64,000 nt of DNA from Bacteroidales bacterium (GCA_024699055.1 JAILQG010000053.1:23636-87635), one strand, 5' to 3'; shown: positions 19,840 through 30,562, counted from the first letter of the stretch. Made by a program: numbers and translations. The notes: a model not told the origin generated them from the letters alone.

Positions 19840-21351
19840 CTATCCGCAATGGAAGTACTTATTGACGAGCTCGGCCACCTTCTTGGAATTGCCCTCGATG
19901 TCGTGGCGCAGGGTGCGGTCGTTGTAGCTGCGGAGTTTTGCGATCGTACCGTCGATCGCCCTCTTGTCGAACACGCCCATGGCTTCGTAGAAGCCGCGTT
20001 GCTTTTCGAGGCATTCGGCAGATGCCATGCAGCTGTCGGGAAGGCTGTCGAGCTGCGCGAGGCGCGCTGCGTTTTCTTCCTTGTGGATATCCACGTCCAC
20101 GAAGGTTTTCCTGGCCTCGGCGAGGCCGTCTTTCATTTCAAGCCCGAGCCTGATGCCTACGCAGAGCGCAGCCATAAGCAGATAGGCGTTCGCGCTGCCG
20201 TCGGGAGAGCGCATCTCGAAGGTTTGCTTGAACGAGCCGTCCGAAGACTTCTCGTCTTCCTGCGGATTGGCCGCGGCGCACATGTCGGTCTTGCTCGTCC
20301 AGCCAAGGGGCACGCGGACGAGGGCGGAACGGTTGCTGTAGCCCCAGCAGATATTGGTCGGAGCCTCCTGATGCGGCACGAGTCTGAAATAGGCTACCGG
20401 AACGGTGTTGCCGAATGCGGTGATGGAGGGGGCTATGAGCATGAGGCCGGCGATGGCTCTCTCCGCCGTTTCTGACAGCTTGCCGTCGGCTACGGTAATG
20501 CTCTTGCCGTCCTTCATCAGGCGCATGTGGATGTGCATGCCGGAGCCCGCCTTGCCCACGGTAATCTTGGGAGCGAAGGAGACGTCCAGGTTGCGCTTCC
20601 ATGCAAGGGTGCGGATAACCCATTTGGCAAGGGTCAGCTGGTCGGCGGCATCTTCGGCGTTCACCGGGAGGAATTCGATTTCGTTCTGTTCGTAATTCTT
20701 GCCGTCCTGCGTGAAGTTGCCCACTTCGCTGTGGCCGTACTTGATGCGTCCGCCCGTCTGCGCTATGAGCTGCATGCACTCGGTGCGGAAGGAGTTGTAT
20801 TTCGCGAAAGGCTGGGATTCGTGATATCCGTGCTGGTCTTCTGCCTGGAATGCGGGATCGAGATTGGAGATCACGTAGTATTCCAGTTCGCCCATGGCCT
20901 GGAAATCGATTCCGAATTCGTCGTGCAGGGCCGTGCAGGCCTTGTGGAGGGTGAAGTCCGGGGAGGTTTCGAGGCGTTTGCCGTCACGGTCGAAATAGGC
21001 GCAGAGCATGGTGAGCGTGGGTATTTCGGCGAACGGATCCACGAATGCGGTGCTAAAGCGGGGAACCACGTAAAGGTCGGAGCGGCCGGCTTCTATGAAC
21101 GGGAAAAGGCTGGAACCGTCGACACGCTCGCCATAGGTAAGGATGGTGTCGAGGTAGCTCTCGTCGTTGATTACGAAATTCAGGGTCTTTATGCGGCCGT
21201 CACCAGCAGGGTACATGAAATCCACCATCTGGATACCGTTTTCCTTGATGAAACGGATGATGTCCGACTTGGTGAAAGTGGCGGGAGACTTCTGGAGATA
21301 GGCAATTACTTTGTTGGCGTTCAGCGAGAACGTCATTTCTGGATTGGTCAT
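19840..21351 (-). CDS. glutamine synthetase family protein
   Basis: 503 aa; KAGSGMHIHMRL, NRSALVRVPLG, EMRSPDGSANAYLLMAAL motifs. Confidence 0.9.
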   Translation of the reverse strand: MTNPEMTFSLNANKVIAYLQKSPATFTKSDIIRFIKENGIQMVDFMYPAGDGRIKTLNFVINDESYLDTILTYGERVDGSSLFPFIEAGRSDLYVVPRFSTAFVDPFAEIPTLTMLCAYFDRDGKRLETSPDFTLHKACTALHDEFGIDFQAMGELEYYVISNLDPAFQAEDQHGYHESQPFAKYNSFRTECMQLIAQTGGRIKYGHSEVGNFTQDGKNYEQNEIEFLPVNAEDAADQLTLAKWVIRTLAWKRNLDVSFAPKITVGKAGSGMHIHMRLMKDGKSITVADGKLSETAERAIAGLMLIAPSITAFGNTVPVAYFRLVPHQEAPTNICWGYSNRSALVRVPLGWTSKTDMCAAANPQEDEKSSDGSFKQTFEMRSPDGSANAYLLMAALCVGIRLGLEMKDGLAEARKTFVDVDIHKEENAARLAQLDSLPDSCMASAECLEKQRGFYEAMGVFDKRAIDGTIAKLRSYNDRTLRHDIEGNSKKVAELVNKYFHCG

Positions 21352-21410
21352 AGTGTTATTCGGTCATTAAAAGTACGCAAAGATACGCTTTTTTAATGAC
21401 CGTTGCAATA

Positions 21411-21638
21411 TCAGAACAGGGTCGGATGATTCTCGTCGAGTTCTTTGAGCACGTGTTCCATGGTGGCCTGCCTGATAAGGCTGCTGAGCGACCTGGTACC
21501 GAACTTCCTGCGGTACTCGTCGACGGCGGCAAGCTCACGCTTGTTGAAGAAGACCGACTTGCGGATGGTGCGCTTCAAGGCCGCTTTTTCTTTGTCCTGA
21601 TAGCGGATGTCCACTCCGCCGTTTTTCTTTCTTGCCAT
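21411..21638 (-). CDS. conserved 75-aa protein, possible ribbon-helix-helix-like
   Basis: MARKKNGGVDIRYQDKEKAALKRTIRKSVFFNKRELAAVDEYRRKFGTRSLSSLIRQATMEHVLKELDENHPTLF; internal ATG of ORF 21411..21722. Confidence 0.6.
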   Translation of the reverse strand: MARKKNGGVDIRYQDKEKAALKRTIRKSVFFNKRELAAVDEYRRKFGTRSLSSLIRQATMEHVLKELDENHPTLF

Positions 21639-21690
21639 AACCCTTTGATATTCAGTCTTACAAATATACGAAATAATCAGGTAAAAGCAA

Positions 21691-23301
21691 TTACTGCCGT
21701 CTTCGGATGAGCAGCAAGACAATCAGCCAGGCGAAGAGGAGCAGGAAGCCCAGGGTGCACACGCGCCCGGTGATGTCTCCGTATTCCACGAAGAAAGTAC
21801 GCCTGTCGCTGAGGTTGACCTTGCCCGACAGCGTGGTCCTTTCCCACCAGGGGGTCTCGGAAAGATACTCACCCCGCTGGTTGATGATTCCCGAAATGCC
21901 GGTATTGCCGCAGCGGGCGATATCCCTGCGGAGTTCTATGGCCCTGAGCGACGCATAGCTGGCATGCTGCCTGTAGCCGGGGGTATCGCCCCACCAGGCA
22001 TCGTTGGTGATGATAGTCATGAACCTTGCGCCAGCTTTAACATAACCGGTGCAATACTCCGGATAAACCGACTCGTAGCAGATGGCGCAGCCGAACGGGA
22101 CCGACGTGGAATCGCTCCCGACGTAATTGAGGGCGGTAATTTCGGGCTGCCCGATGCAGCGCCCCATGAGGCCGCCGAGTTTGTCGTCGATGGGCACGAA
22201 GAGCTTCGGATACGGAGTCATCTCCACACCCACAACCAGTTTGCTCTTGTGGAAGAGGTCATAACGACCCGTGCCGTCAGTGCAGAATGCAGTATTCCGG
22301 TTTTCGAGCCAGCCGCTTCCGAACTTGCGCGCCAGGATGGACGGAGCTTCCGTCTGATTGAAGAACTCGTACGTGGAAGCGCCGAACAGCAGGTTCGCCC
22401 CGGGACGGGTCTTCAGGAACTGCGAGAATGCCGTCCAGGTTTTGGAATCGCCTATGTCGTTCAGGAAAATGTCGCTGGTAAACGTCTCAGGGCCAATGAG
22501 AAGCCCTTCGAACGAAGGACCGGCCGCCTCGGAGAACTGGCCGATAAGCACCTCGTTCTGCTGCTCCTGCGTCATCGACTTGAATTTCTGGTAAGGGTCG
22601 AAATTCGGTTGGGCGATGACTACGTTCACTGTCCCTTCGGACTCCTCGGAGAAATGATGCCAGATATGGGCGGAAGCGGCATAAGGCAGCGCGATCACCA
22701 GCACCGTAGCAAGTACAGACGCCCATTTGGCGAAGCGCTTCCAACGGAACCAGGAGCCTTCCAGCACGCTGACCATGATCCAGAAGATACCGAGGTTGGA
22801 CAGCCAGATCCAGAGCGAGCCGCCCAGGGTGCCGGTAAACTCGTACCATTGCACGCTCCTGATGCTGCGGGCGAAGGCGTTGCCCAGCACCAGCCAGGGC
22901 CACGATATCTGCGCCTGCACCATGTACCAGCGCTCCCAGGCAATCCAGAAGAACATCAGGAACAGATATGGCAGGATGCCGCCGAAACGCTTTTTGGACA
23001 GCCGGAAGAAGCCGAAGATGACCGACATCTGCAGAGAGTTGGCGAGCACCGCGAAGATGCCGCCTCCTATCGTGGCGTTGCATACCCAGAAGGTGGTGGC
23101 GGCGTTCCAGAGCACGAAGGCGCTGTAATGCCATATCCAGAAACGGCGCACTTCATTCTGCTGGGCGACCCTTTCTGCCGCAAGCAGGGGCACGAAGCCG
23201 ATGAGTGACAGGAAGCCCAGATGTGGCACAAGCCACGGGAGGCTCATCAGTGCGGCGAAAATCAGCACCAGTATCCAAAGTGTTCCGTAGGGTTTACGCA
23301 T
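21691..23301 (-). CDS. lnt: apolipoprotein N-acyltransferase
   Basis: 536 aa; polytopic N-terminus plus nitrilase domain (IGPETF, CAICYESVYPEY, TIITNDAWWGDTPGYRQH). Confidence 0.93.
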   Translation of the reverse strand: MRKPYGTLWILVLIFAALMSLPWLVPHLGFLSLIGFVPLLAAERVAQQNEVRRFWIWHYSAFVLWNAATTFWVCNATIGGGIFAVLANSLQMSVIFGFFRLSKKRFGGILPYLFLMFFWIAWERWYMVQAQISWPWLVLGNAFARSIRSVQWYEFTGTLGGSLWIWLSNLGIFWIMVSVLEGSWFRWKRFAKWASVLATVLVIALPYAASAHIWHHFSEESEGTVNVVIAQPNFDPYQKFKSMTQEQQNEVLIGQFSEAAGPSFEGLLIGPETFTSDIFLNDIGDSKTWTAFSQFLKTRPGANLLFGASTYEFFNQTEAPSILARKFGSGWLENRNTAFCTDGTGRYDLFHKSKLVVGVEMTPYPKLFVPIDDKLGGLMGRCIGQPEITALNYVGSDSTSVPFGCAICYESVYPEYCTGYVKAGARFMTIITNDAWWGDTPGYRQHASYASLRAIELRRDIARCGNTGISGIINQRGEYLSETPWWERTTLSGKVNLSDRRTFFVEYGDITGRVCTLGFLLLFAWLIVLLLIRRRQ

Positions 23302-24349
23302 CTTCCATTTCCTCCTGCGGCATGTTGCCGCTGTATTTGCGCCATTTGTCCAGCAGGGCCGTCATGTCCTGCGGAAGCGGCGTGTCGAACTGTATCCATT
23401 TGCGCGTGCGCGGATGGACGAATCCAAGCGTCTTGGCGTGAAGTGCCTGCCTTGGGCATATTTCGAAGCAGTTGTGGATGAACTGCCTGTATTTCGCATA
23501 GATGGTGCCCTTCCTGATAGTCGCGCCGCCGTACTTTTCATCGTTGAAGAGCGGATGGCCGATGGACGCCATGTGCACCCTGATCTGGTGGGTGCGGCCC
23601 GTTTCCAGAGAGCATTCCAGCAGGGTTACGAAACCAAAGCGTTCCAGCACCCGGAAATGTGTGACGGCCCGTTTGCCGTCTTCGGAATTCCTGGCCACCC
23701 TGAAGCGGGTGCGCTCGGACGGATCCCTTTCGAGGTTTGCATCCACCGTGCCTTCGTCTTCCTTTACATCCCCCCAGACCACGGCCTGATACCTGCGGTC
23801 GATGCTGTGCTCATAGAACTGGTGGGACAAGCTCATCTGCGCCTCGTCGCTCTTGGCCACGACCAGAAGGCCACTGGTGTCCTTGTCTATCCTGTGGACC
23901 AGCACCCCCAGGCGATCGTCGTCGGGAGACTCCGGAGAAAGGTGAAGGTAGAAAGCAAGGGCGTTTACGAGGGTGGCATCATAGTGTCCGTGGCCGGGGT
24001 GGACCACCATGCCGGCGGGCTTGTTTATGACGAGGACATCTTCGTCCTCATAGAAAATGTCGAGGGGTATATCCTGCGGGATGACTTCCACGCCGCGCCG
24101 CTCGTAGGGCATCACGAAACGGATGACGTCGCCGGGGCGGACGAGCTGGTTGGCCTTCACCGCCTTGTCCCCCACTTTCACGTAACCTTCCTTGATTGCA
24201 AGCTGGATGCGGTTGCGGGAGGTCTTCTCGAGATGGGTGGCCATGTACTTGTCCACCCGCACGGGCTCCTGGCCGGCGTCGACGGTGAGCCGGAAATGTT
24301 CGAACTGGGGTTCCTCTTCCTCTATGCTGTCAATCCATTCTTCTTCCAT
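23294..24349 (-). CDS. rluD: RluA family pseudouridine synthase
   Basis: 351 aa; S4 domain; VHRIDKDTSGLLVVAK; ETGRTHQIRVHMASIGHPLFND. Confidence 0.93.
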   Translation of the reverse strand: MEEEWIDSIEEEEPQFEHFRLTVDAGQEPVRVDKYMATHLEKTSRNRIQLAIKEGYVKVGDKAVKANQLVRPGDVIRFVMPYERRGVEVIPQDIPLDIFYEDEDVLVINKPAGMVVHPGHGHYDATLVNALAFYLHLSPESPDDDRLGVLVHRIDKDTSGLLVVAKSDEAQMSLSHQFYEHSIDRRYQAVVWGDVKEDEGTVDANLERDPSERTRFRVARNSEDGKRAVTHFRVLERFGFVTLLECSLETGRTHQIRVHMASIGHPLFNDEKYGGATIRKGTIYAKYRQFIHNCFEICPRQALHAKTLGFVHPRTRKWIQFDTPLPQDMTALLDKWRKYSGNMPQEEMEDA

Positions 24350-25152
24350 TACCTGGACGGGATTTTTCCTTCTTCGGTGGTGAGGAGAATGGAGACGCCG
24401 GCCCCCATGGTGAGGGGTACCTGGGAAGCGGCGGGATGCTGTTCGTAAACCACGGCATTCAGGGAATCGGAATAGTCGCGGACACCCTTGTCAAAGGTTA
24501 CCTTGGTGACGTTCAATGAATTGTCATGAATGGCGTCGACGGCACGCAGATACTTCATGCCCACTACGTTGGGCGCATAGGTGCGGGACTCCTCCGAGCT
24601 GAGTCCGACCATGAGGTCGATGACTGCACCGCTCTCGATGAGGGTTCCGGCCTTTATCTCTTTGTTTTTGTACAGTTGACGGAGGACGTTGTTGGTGGCT
24701 ATGTCGTTCACGTAGATGAGCCTGCCGAGCGTAAGGCCGCGGGAGGTGAGTTCCGCCTTTGCCTGGCGCATGGAATAGCCCTCCAGCAAGGGCATCATGA
24801 CCTTCTTGGGTACAACCGCGTTGATTGTGAGCAGGACCCTCCGGCCTTTCTTGACCTTACTGCCAGCCACCGGATTCTGGGAGAAGACCGCCCCCCTCTG
24901 CATGCGGCGCACGTACACCGAATCGACCACCTTCACCTTCACGCCCGCATGCTCTGCGGTATATTTGGCTTCGGAGAAGGTCATATTGGTGAAATCGGGA
25001 ACGGAAAACTCCTTCCCGTGCTGGGTGATGACGGAAAGGAGTATGTTTATCACGAGAACCAGGCCGACGATGAAGACGACGGCCCAGATAAGATTCTTTA
25101 CTATCCAGTTGCTGAGGAAACCCTGTTTCTTCTTTGGTGATTCTTCTTCCAT
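24349..25152 (-). CDS. membrane-anchored PASTA domain protein
   Basis: N-terminal TM helix, three PASTA-like repeats (VPDFTNMTFSEAKYTAEHAGVKVKV...; MMPLLEGYSMRQAKAELTSRGL; APNVVGMKYLRAVDAI). Confidence 0.88.
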   Translation of the reverse strand: MEEESPKKKQGFLSNWIVKNLIWAVVFIVGLVLVINILLSVITQHGKEFSVPDFTNMTFSEAKYTAEHAGVKVKVVDSVYVRRMQRGAVFSQNPVAGSKVKKGRRVLLTINAVVPKKVMMPLLEGYSMRQAKAELTSRGLTLGRLIYVNDIATNNVLRQLYKNKEIKAGTLIESGAVIDLMVGLSSEESRTYAPNVVGMKYLRAVDAIHDNSLNVTKVTFDKGVRDYSDSLNAVVYEQHPAASQVPLTMGAGVSILLTTEEGKIPSR

Positions 25153-25186
25153 AAGACACAAAGATAGTAATTATTTCGGAGAATCA

Positions 25187-28045
25187 CTACCTTCTGGGAG
25201 GACCGCCGGGACCGCGCATGTTGCTGCGGTCCATGTTGCCGAAGCGGTAAGTGAGCGAGAAGATGATATACCTGCCGAGCGTGTTGGTGAGCCTCTCCTG
25301 ATGGTAGTTGTCGGAGTCGGTGACACTCAGCTGCTTGGCCTGCCCGAGGATGTCATAGCATTTGACGGCGAAAGTGACCTTTTTGTCGAAAAGGAGTTTC
25401 TGGATTTCAGCGTTGAGCACGTACTCATCATCCTGCGGCGTGGTGTAGCCGGCGTACCAGTTGTAATTTCCTTCGCCCTTGAAAGTGAGGCCCGGCTGAT
25501 CCCAGGTCCAGTTGGCGGTAAGGCGCACCTGATTGTTCCAGGTGGTCGTCACATTTCCCGAGAGAGTGTTTCTGGAATTGTTGAGACGGGTGCGGCCGCC
25601 GACGGTCAGCTCGAGGGCATCGGTCCTGTAAGTGACGCGCAGGCGCTCGGTGAGGTTCAGCGCCCTGATCGTATTGACGTTGAAGTCGAGCTCATCCGCA
25701 TCCCACTTCTTGAGGAACTCGTCCATGAAAGCGTAGTAGCCCTTGTCGTTATAGGTGGACATATCCACGTTGCTGCCTATGTAGGACGACGACTTGTTCC
25801 AGTTGCCCCAGAACATGTTGGAAATGGAGAAGTTCGACTTGCCGATGGGAATGTTTGCGAAGGAGTTGAGGCCGGCGTTCGCGGCGTCGGGGCCGTTCAT
25901 CGGGATCGAGAAAGCGGAACCGTTGTTGTACCAGATGGCGCTGACGATGGGATCCTGGGTGTAACTGGCATTCATGCGCACCATCACCGAAGCGAAAGTC
26001 TTCTTGTTGTTGTAACGGAACATTCCGTTGAGACTGTGCGAGAAGTAAGGTTTCAGCGACGGGTTACCGAACGAGACGTTCAGGGGGTCGGTGTTGTCGG
26101 GAACCGGCATGAGCTGCTTGGTGCTGGGCTGACCGGAATTACCCCTGTAGAACAGCCTGGCGTTGGCATTTTCGCTGAAATCCCACCAGATCATGGCGGA
26201 GGGGGCGAATTTCCAACGGAAATCGTCGTACTCCTTGGGGGAATAGGAACCGTCCGTGGAATCGTACTTCGTGGTGCTGTTGTATGTGCTTACGGGTATG
26301 GCCGAGAAGCCCACCTGTACGCGGGACTTCTCTTTCTGGTACATGAGGTTGACGCCTATGTTCTGCTGGTTCGTCTCGTTCACTATGTCGTTGGAATAGA
26401 CGGGGTCCAGCGGACTGCCCGCGAGCAGATTATTGTAGGTACTCTTGTTGGAATTCGACCTTGACCAGCTGTAGCTGTAGTTCCCCTCCAGGAACAGGTT
26501 CTCCATGAGCGGCTCGGTGTAAGTGGCACGGCCCCAAAGAGAATAGCTCCTGCTCTTCTGGTCTATGTTCTGGTCCACCCTCGTATTCTCATCGCCCACC
26601 CAGGTGTCGGACGCGTTGAACGAGTTCATGATATTGTTCGAAAGAGAGTACCTTCCCATGACGGTGAGGGTGCGGCCGGGCTTGCCCAGGCGCTGCCGCA
26701 GAAGCGCGAAGCCGCTGGCGGAGAAATTCCTGTTCGAGCCGGTTTCGCTGCTGTTGCCCCGGTTGGTGAGTTCGGGGGAACTGCCGTTCAGATAGTCGGT
26801 GAGGGTGGTATAATTGTCTGTCTCGGAATAGCTTCCGCGGCCGAATTCAATTCTGGGTTCGAACAGGATGGAGGTATTCTTATTGAAGACGTGGTCGAGC
26901 CTCACGCCGAAACGATGGCCGTTGGATATGGTGTTGTTCGTGCCTTCGTTGTTGTATATGAGGTTGGAATTCTCGAGATAAGTGGTTTTCTCACTTTCGG
27001 AAATGATATCCCTGCCGGTATGGTTGAAGAGATAGTTGGCGCCCAGGTCCATCTTGTCCTGGAAGAGGGTCCATGCGCCGTTTGCGCCGGCCATGTAGGA
27101 CGTGGTGATGCCGTTTCCGAAGAAGCCGCCCCTTCCGCCTCCGCGCATATTACCCATCATGCTGCCGGAGAGGTCATTGAAGCCGCGGTTGTTGGTATTG
27201 TTGGCATTGAGGATTATGCTCAGCTGCCTCTTTTCGGTAAAGTTGCCGATGAAACCGGCCCCCTGATAGCGCCAGTCGTCCGCGAGGCCCTCCGAAGCGG
27301 GGATGTCATGTCCTGCGCCAGCCATGAGGTTACCGAACGCGCCGTTCAGCATGCCCTTCTTTACGGAAAGGTCGATGACGGTTTCCTCCTCGCCGTCGTC
27401 GATGCCGGTGAATTCAGCCTGCTCGCTCTTCTTGTTCACCACCTTGACGCTGTTGATTATCTTGGCGGGGATATTCTTGGATGCAAGCTGGGGATCGTCC
27501 AGGAAGAAGGTTTTGCCGGCTATTGTTATCTTTTTGATAGTCTGGCCGTTGGATGTGATGGTACCGTCGTCGTTCACTTCGATTCCGGGAAGCTTCTTGA
27601 GAAGGTCTTCCAGCACGTCGTTGTCGGTGGTCTTGAACGAGGAGGCGTTGTATTCCACCGTATCCTTCTTGACGATGATGGGATTGCCGACGTCGGTCAC
27701 CTTCGCGCCCTCCAGCTGCATGGCGTCGGGTTCCATCTTCAGGGTTCCGAGCTCAAGGCTCTTCCCCTCCATCTTTATGGTCTGCTTAAAGTTTTTATAG
27801 CCAAGCAGTTCTGCCTTCAGCTCATAAGTGCCGTTTCGCACTCCGTCGAACTTTACGTCACCGTCGCTCCCGCTGAGGACGTATTTATAAACCTTGGAAG
27901 CCCCTTCGCGGGTAAGGGAAACGGTCGCGAAACTCACGGGCTCGCCGGTCTGGGAATCAGAGAAGATGGCGGTAACAACGTTCTGCGCGGAAAGGCTTAA
28001 ACTACATAAGAAGCAGCAGAACAAAAGGCAGATTCTGTATCTCAT
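25187..28045 (-). CDS. TonB-dependent receptor-like outer membrane beta-barrel protein with carboxypeptidase-regulatory-like domain
   Basis: 952 aa; signal peptide, CarboxypepD_reg-like N-term, plug-like region, C-terminal barrel. Confidence 0.88.
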   Translation of the reverse strand: MRYRICLLFCCFLCSLSLSAQNVVTAIFSDSQTGEPVSFATVSLTREGASKVYKYVLSGSDGDVKFDGVRNGTYELKAELLGYKNFKQTIKMEGKSLELGTLKMEPDAMQLEGAKVTDVGNPIIVKKDTVEYNASSFKTTDNDVLEDLLKKLPGIEVNDDGTITSNGQTIKKITIAGKTFFLDDPQLASKNIPAKIINSVKVVNKKSEQAEFTGIDDGEEETVIDLSVKKGMLNGAFGNLMAGAGHDIPASEGLADDWRYQGAGFIGNFTEKRQLSIILNANNTNNRGFNDLSGSMMGNMRGGGRGGFFGNGITTSYMAGANGAWTLFQDKMDLGANYLFNHTGRDIISESEKTTYLENSNLIYNNEGTNNTISNGHRFGVRLDHVFNKNTSILFEPRIEFGRGSYSETDNYTTLTDYLNGSSPELTNRGNSSETGSNRNFSASGFALLRQRLGKPGRTLTVMGRYSLSNNIMNSFNASDTWVGDENTRVDQNIDQKSRSYSLWGRATYTEPLMENLFLEGNYSYSWSRSNSNKSTYNNLLAGSPLDPVYSNDIVNETNQQNIGVNLMYQKEKSRVQVGFSAIPVSTYNSTTKYDSTDGSYSPKEYDDFRWKFAPSAMIWWDFSENANARLFYRGNSGQPSTKQLMPVPDNTDPLNVSFGNPSLKPYFSHSLNGMFRYNNKKTFASVMVRMNASYTQDPIVSAIWYNNGSAFSIPMNGPDAANAGLNSFANIPIGKSNFSISNMFWGNWNKSSSYIGSNVDMSTYNDKGYYAFMDEFLKKWDADELDFNVNTIRALNLTERLRVTYRTDALELTVGGRTRLNNSRNTLSGNVTTTWNNQVRLTANWTWDQPGLTFKGEGNYNWYAGYTTPQDDEYVLNAEIQKLLFDKKVTFAVKCYDILGQAKQLSVTDSDNYHQERLTNTLGRYIIFSLTYRFGNMDRSNMRGPGGPPRR

Positions 28046-28078
28046 AATAGATATTGGATGCGAAAAGGGGACGGAGGT

Positions 28079-28633
28079 TTACTTCACCCTGTCGGGATTT
28101 TCGGCGATGAATTTTTTCCACGACGACGAGCCGCCCTTCCCCTTGAGCGGGCTTGTCAGGGAGTAGAAATGACACATGGCTATCGCCAGTGCGTCGGTAG
28201 CATCGAGGAACTTGCTCTCGATGTTGATTCCGAGGGTTTTCTCCACCATGAGAGCCACCTGCTCCTTCGAGGCCGCGCCGTTCCCGCAAATCGCCATCTT
28301 GGCTTCGCGGGGGGCGTATTCGTGGATCGAAATGCCATGTGCTGCGGCGGCGGTCATGGCCGCTCCCTGGGCCCTTCCGAGCTTGAGGATAACCTGGGCG
28401 TTCTTGCCGTAGAAAGGTGATTCGATGGCAAGGTCGGTGGGGTGATGCAGGTCGCATAGGGCGTTCACCTTCTCGTAGATGCACTCAAGCTTGTCGTAGG
28501 GGTTCGCTATGCGGCGGAGGTCAAGCACTCCCATGTCCATGAAGGAAGGCTTGCCGGAGGCATCAGCACGGACGATCCCGAAACCAAGGATATTGGTTCC
28601 GGGATCGATGCCGAGGATGGTGCGGGGCTCCAT
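28079..28633 (-). CDS. ruvC: crossover junction endodeoxyribonuclease RuvC
   Basis: 184 aa; ILGIDPGTNILGFGIV; AIESPFYGKNAQ; DATDALAIAMCH. Confidence 0.95.
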   Translation of the reverse strand: MEPRTILGIDPGTNILGFGIVRADASGKPSFMDMGVLDLRRIANPYDKLECIYEKVNALCDLHHPTDLAIESPFYGKNAQVILKLGRAQGAAMTAAAAHGISIHEYAPREAKMAICGNGAASKEQVALMVEKTLGINIESKFLDATDALAIAMCHFYSLTSPLKGKGGSSSWKKFIAENPDRVK

Positions 28634-29908
28634 CTACCGAATGATGTCGAAGCCCGTGTAGGGACGCAGCACTTCGGGGATGACGATTCCGTCCGGAGTC
28701 TGGTTGTCTTCGAGCAGAGCGGCCACCACTCGCGGAAGTGCGAGGGAAGAGCCGTTGAGAGTGTGCGCGAGCTGCGGCTTGCCGTTCTCGTCGCGGTAGC
28801 GGAGATGCAGCCTGTTCGCCTGGTAGGTCTCGAAATTGCTCACCGATGAGATTTCGAGCCAGCGGCCCTGTGCGGCGCTCCAAAGCTCGAAGTCGTAGGT
28901 GATGGCCGAAGTGAAGGACATGTCCCCGCCGCAGAGGCGCAGGATATGATATTTCAGACCGAGGTCCCGTACGAGGCCTTCCACATGGGCTATCATCTCG
29001 TCGAGGGCGGCGTAACTGTTTTCGGGCTTCTCGATGCGGACGATCTCCACCTTGTCGAACTGGTGCAGGCGGTTCAGACCCCTTACGTCCTTGCCGTACG
29101 AACCGGCTTCACGGCGGAAGCACGGAGTATAGGCTGTAATCTTCTGGGGCAGCTGGTCGCCCTCGAGGATAACGTCACGGTAGATGTTGGTGAGGGGCAC
29201 CTCAGCGGTGGGCACCAGATAGAAATCATCGAGCCCGACGTAGTACATCTGGGCCTCCTTGTCCGGCAGCTGGCCGGTGCCGAATCCCGATGCGGCGTTG
29301 ACCACCACGGGAGGTTCGGTCTCGCTGTAGCCGGCAGCCGTGTTACGGTCGAGGAAGAAATTGATGAGCGCGCGCTGGAGCTTTGCACCCTTGCCCTTGT
29401 ACACGGGGAAGCCGGCGCCGGTTATCTTGACACCGAGGTCGAAGTCGATGAGATCGTACTTCTTGGCGAGTTCCCAATGAGGAAGGGCTCCTTCGGGAAG
29501 ACGCACTTCTGCGGGGCCTCCTTCCTTGACCACCAGGTTGTCGGCAGCGCTCTTACCCTCCGGGACAAGGCTGCACGGCAGGTTCGGAAGCAGGACCAGA
29601 TTGTCCTGCAGTTCATTCGCGGCCTTTTCGCCCTGCTCCAGGAGTTCTGCGCTCTTGGTCTTGAGCTCAGCCACCGCGGCCTTCGCAGCTTCGGCCTCTT
29701 CCTTGAGGCCCTGCTTGAGCAGGACTCCGATCTCCCCTGCGCGCTTCTTCTGTTCTGCGAGCAGATTGTCGCTCTGCTGCTGCAGCGAGCGGCGGAGGGA
29801 ATCGAGTTCCAGCACTTTGTCAACTATCGGCTTGGCGTCGAAGTTCTTAACCTTCAGGCGGTCGATGACCTGCTGCGGGTCATCGCGGAGCATTTTGAGT
29901 GTAAGCAT
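28634..29908 (-). CDS. serS: serine--tRNA ligase
   Basis: 424 aa; MLTLKMLRDDPQQV; TAEVPLTNIYRD; CFRREAGSYGKDVRGLNRLHQFDKVE. Confidence 0.97.
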   Translation of the reverse strand: MLTLKMLRDDPQQVIDRLKVKNFDAKPIVDKVLELDSLRRSLQQQSDNLLAEQKKRAGEIGVLLKQGLKEEAEAAKAAVAELKTKSAELLEQGEKAANELQDNLVLLPNLPCSLVPEGKSAADNLVVKEGGPAEVRLPEGALPHWELAKKYDLIDFDLGVKITGAGFPVYKGKGAKLQRALINFFLDRNTAAGYSETEPPVVVNAASGFGTGQLPDKEAQMYYVGLDDFYLVPTAEVPLTNIYRDVILEGDQLPQKITAYTPCFRREAGSYGKDVRGLNRLHQFDKVEIVRIEKPENSYAALDEMIAHVEGLVRDLGLKYHILRLCGGDMSFTSAITYDFELWSAAQGRWLEISSVSNFETYQANRLHLRYRDENGKPQLAHTLNGSSLALPRVVAALLEDNQTPDGIVIPEVLRPYTGFDIIR

Positions 29909-29922
29909 ATCTCGTTTAAATC

Positions 29923-29960
29923 AAAAAAGGACCCTTCACTTATCTCGAAGCGGGGGTCCT
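29923..29960 (-). terminator. Rho-independent terminator/attenuator between rpmA and serS
   Basis: Minus strand AGGACCC...GGGTCCT followed by T6. Confidence 0.65.
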
Positions 29961-29984
29961 GTTCATTATTCTCTGCCTTCGGGA

Positions 29985-30245
29985 TTAGTTCTCAAAAGGA
30001 AGGACGGAGACGTAAGACTTGTCTTCTCTCTTGCGCTTGAAGACGACGGTGCCGTCGACGAGGGCGTAAAGGGTGTGATCCTTGCCCATACCGACGTTCT
30101 TGTCGGGGTTGTGCACGGTGCCCCTCTGGCGTACAAGAATGTTGCCGGCCTTTACTGTCTGACCTCCGAACTTCTTGATGCCCAAACGGTTGCTGTGACT
30201 GTCACGACCGTTCTTAGAACTGGATTGACCTTTCTTGTGTGCCAT
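29985..30245 (-). CDS. rpmA: 50S ribosomal protein L27
   Basis: [43 protein letters not shown]. Confidence 0.98.
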   Translation of the reverse strand: MAHKKGQSSSKNGRDSHSNRLGIKKFGGQTVKAGNILVRQRGTVHNPDKNVGMGKDHTLYALVDGTVVFKRKREDKSYVSVLPFEN

Positions 30246-30250
30246 AGTGC

Positions 30251-30562
30251 TTAAGCGATTTCGTTGATCTTGATTTTGGACAGTTTCTGGCGATGGCCGT
30301 TGAGGGTCTGGAAGCCCTTGCGACGGATCTTCTTGAAGACTAACACTTTGTCTGCCTTTGCATCGTCATCGAGAACGGTGGCTTTCACCACTGCGCCTTT
30401 TACATAGGGAGTACCGACTTTGACCTTGCCTTCGTTGTCTACGAGAAGGACCTTGTCAAACTCTACGTTTGCGTCTTTGGCCTGGGCAAGGCGCTGCACG
30501 AAAATCTCGTTTCCAGCCTCGACCTTGAACTGCTGGCCTGCAATGTCTACGATTGCGTACAT
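30251..30562 (-). CDS. rplU: 50S ribosomal protein L21
   Basis: Internal ATG of ORF 30251..30739; [25 protein letters not shown]... 103 aa. Confidence 0.97.
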   Translation of the reverse strand: MYAIVDIAGQQFKVEAGNEIFVQRLAQAKDANVEFDKVLLVDNEGKVKVGTPYVKGAVVKATVLDDDAKADKVLVFKKIRRKGFQTLNGHRQKLSKIKINEIA

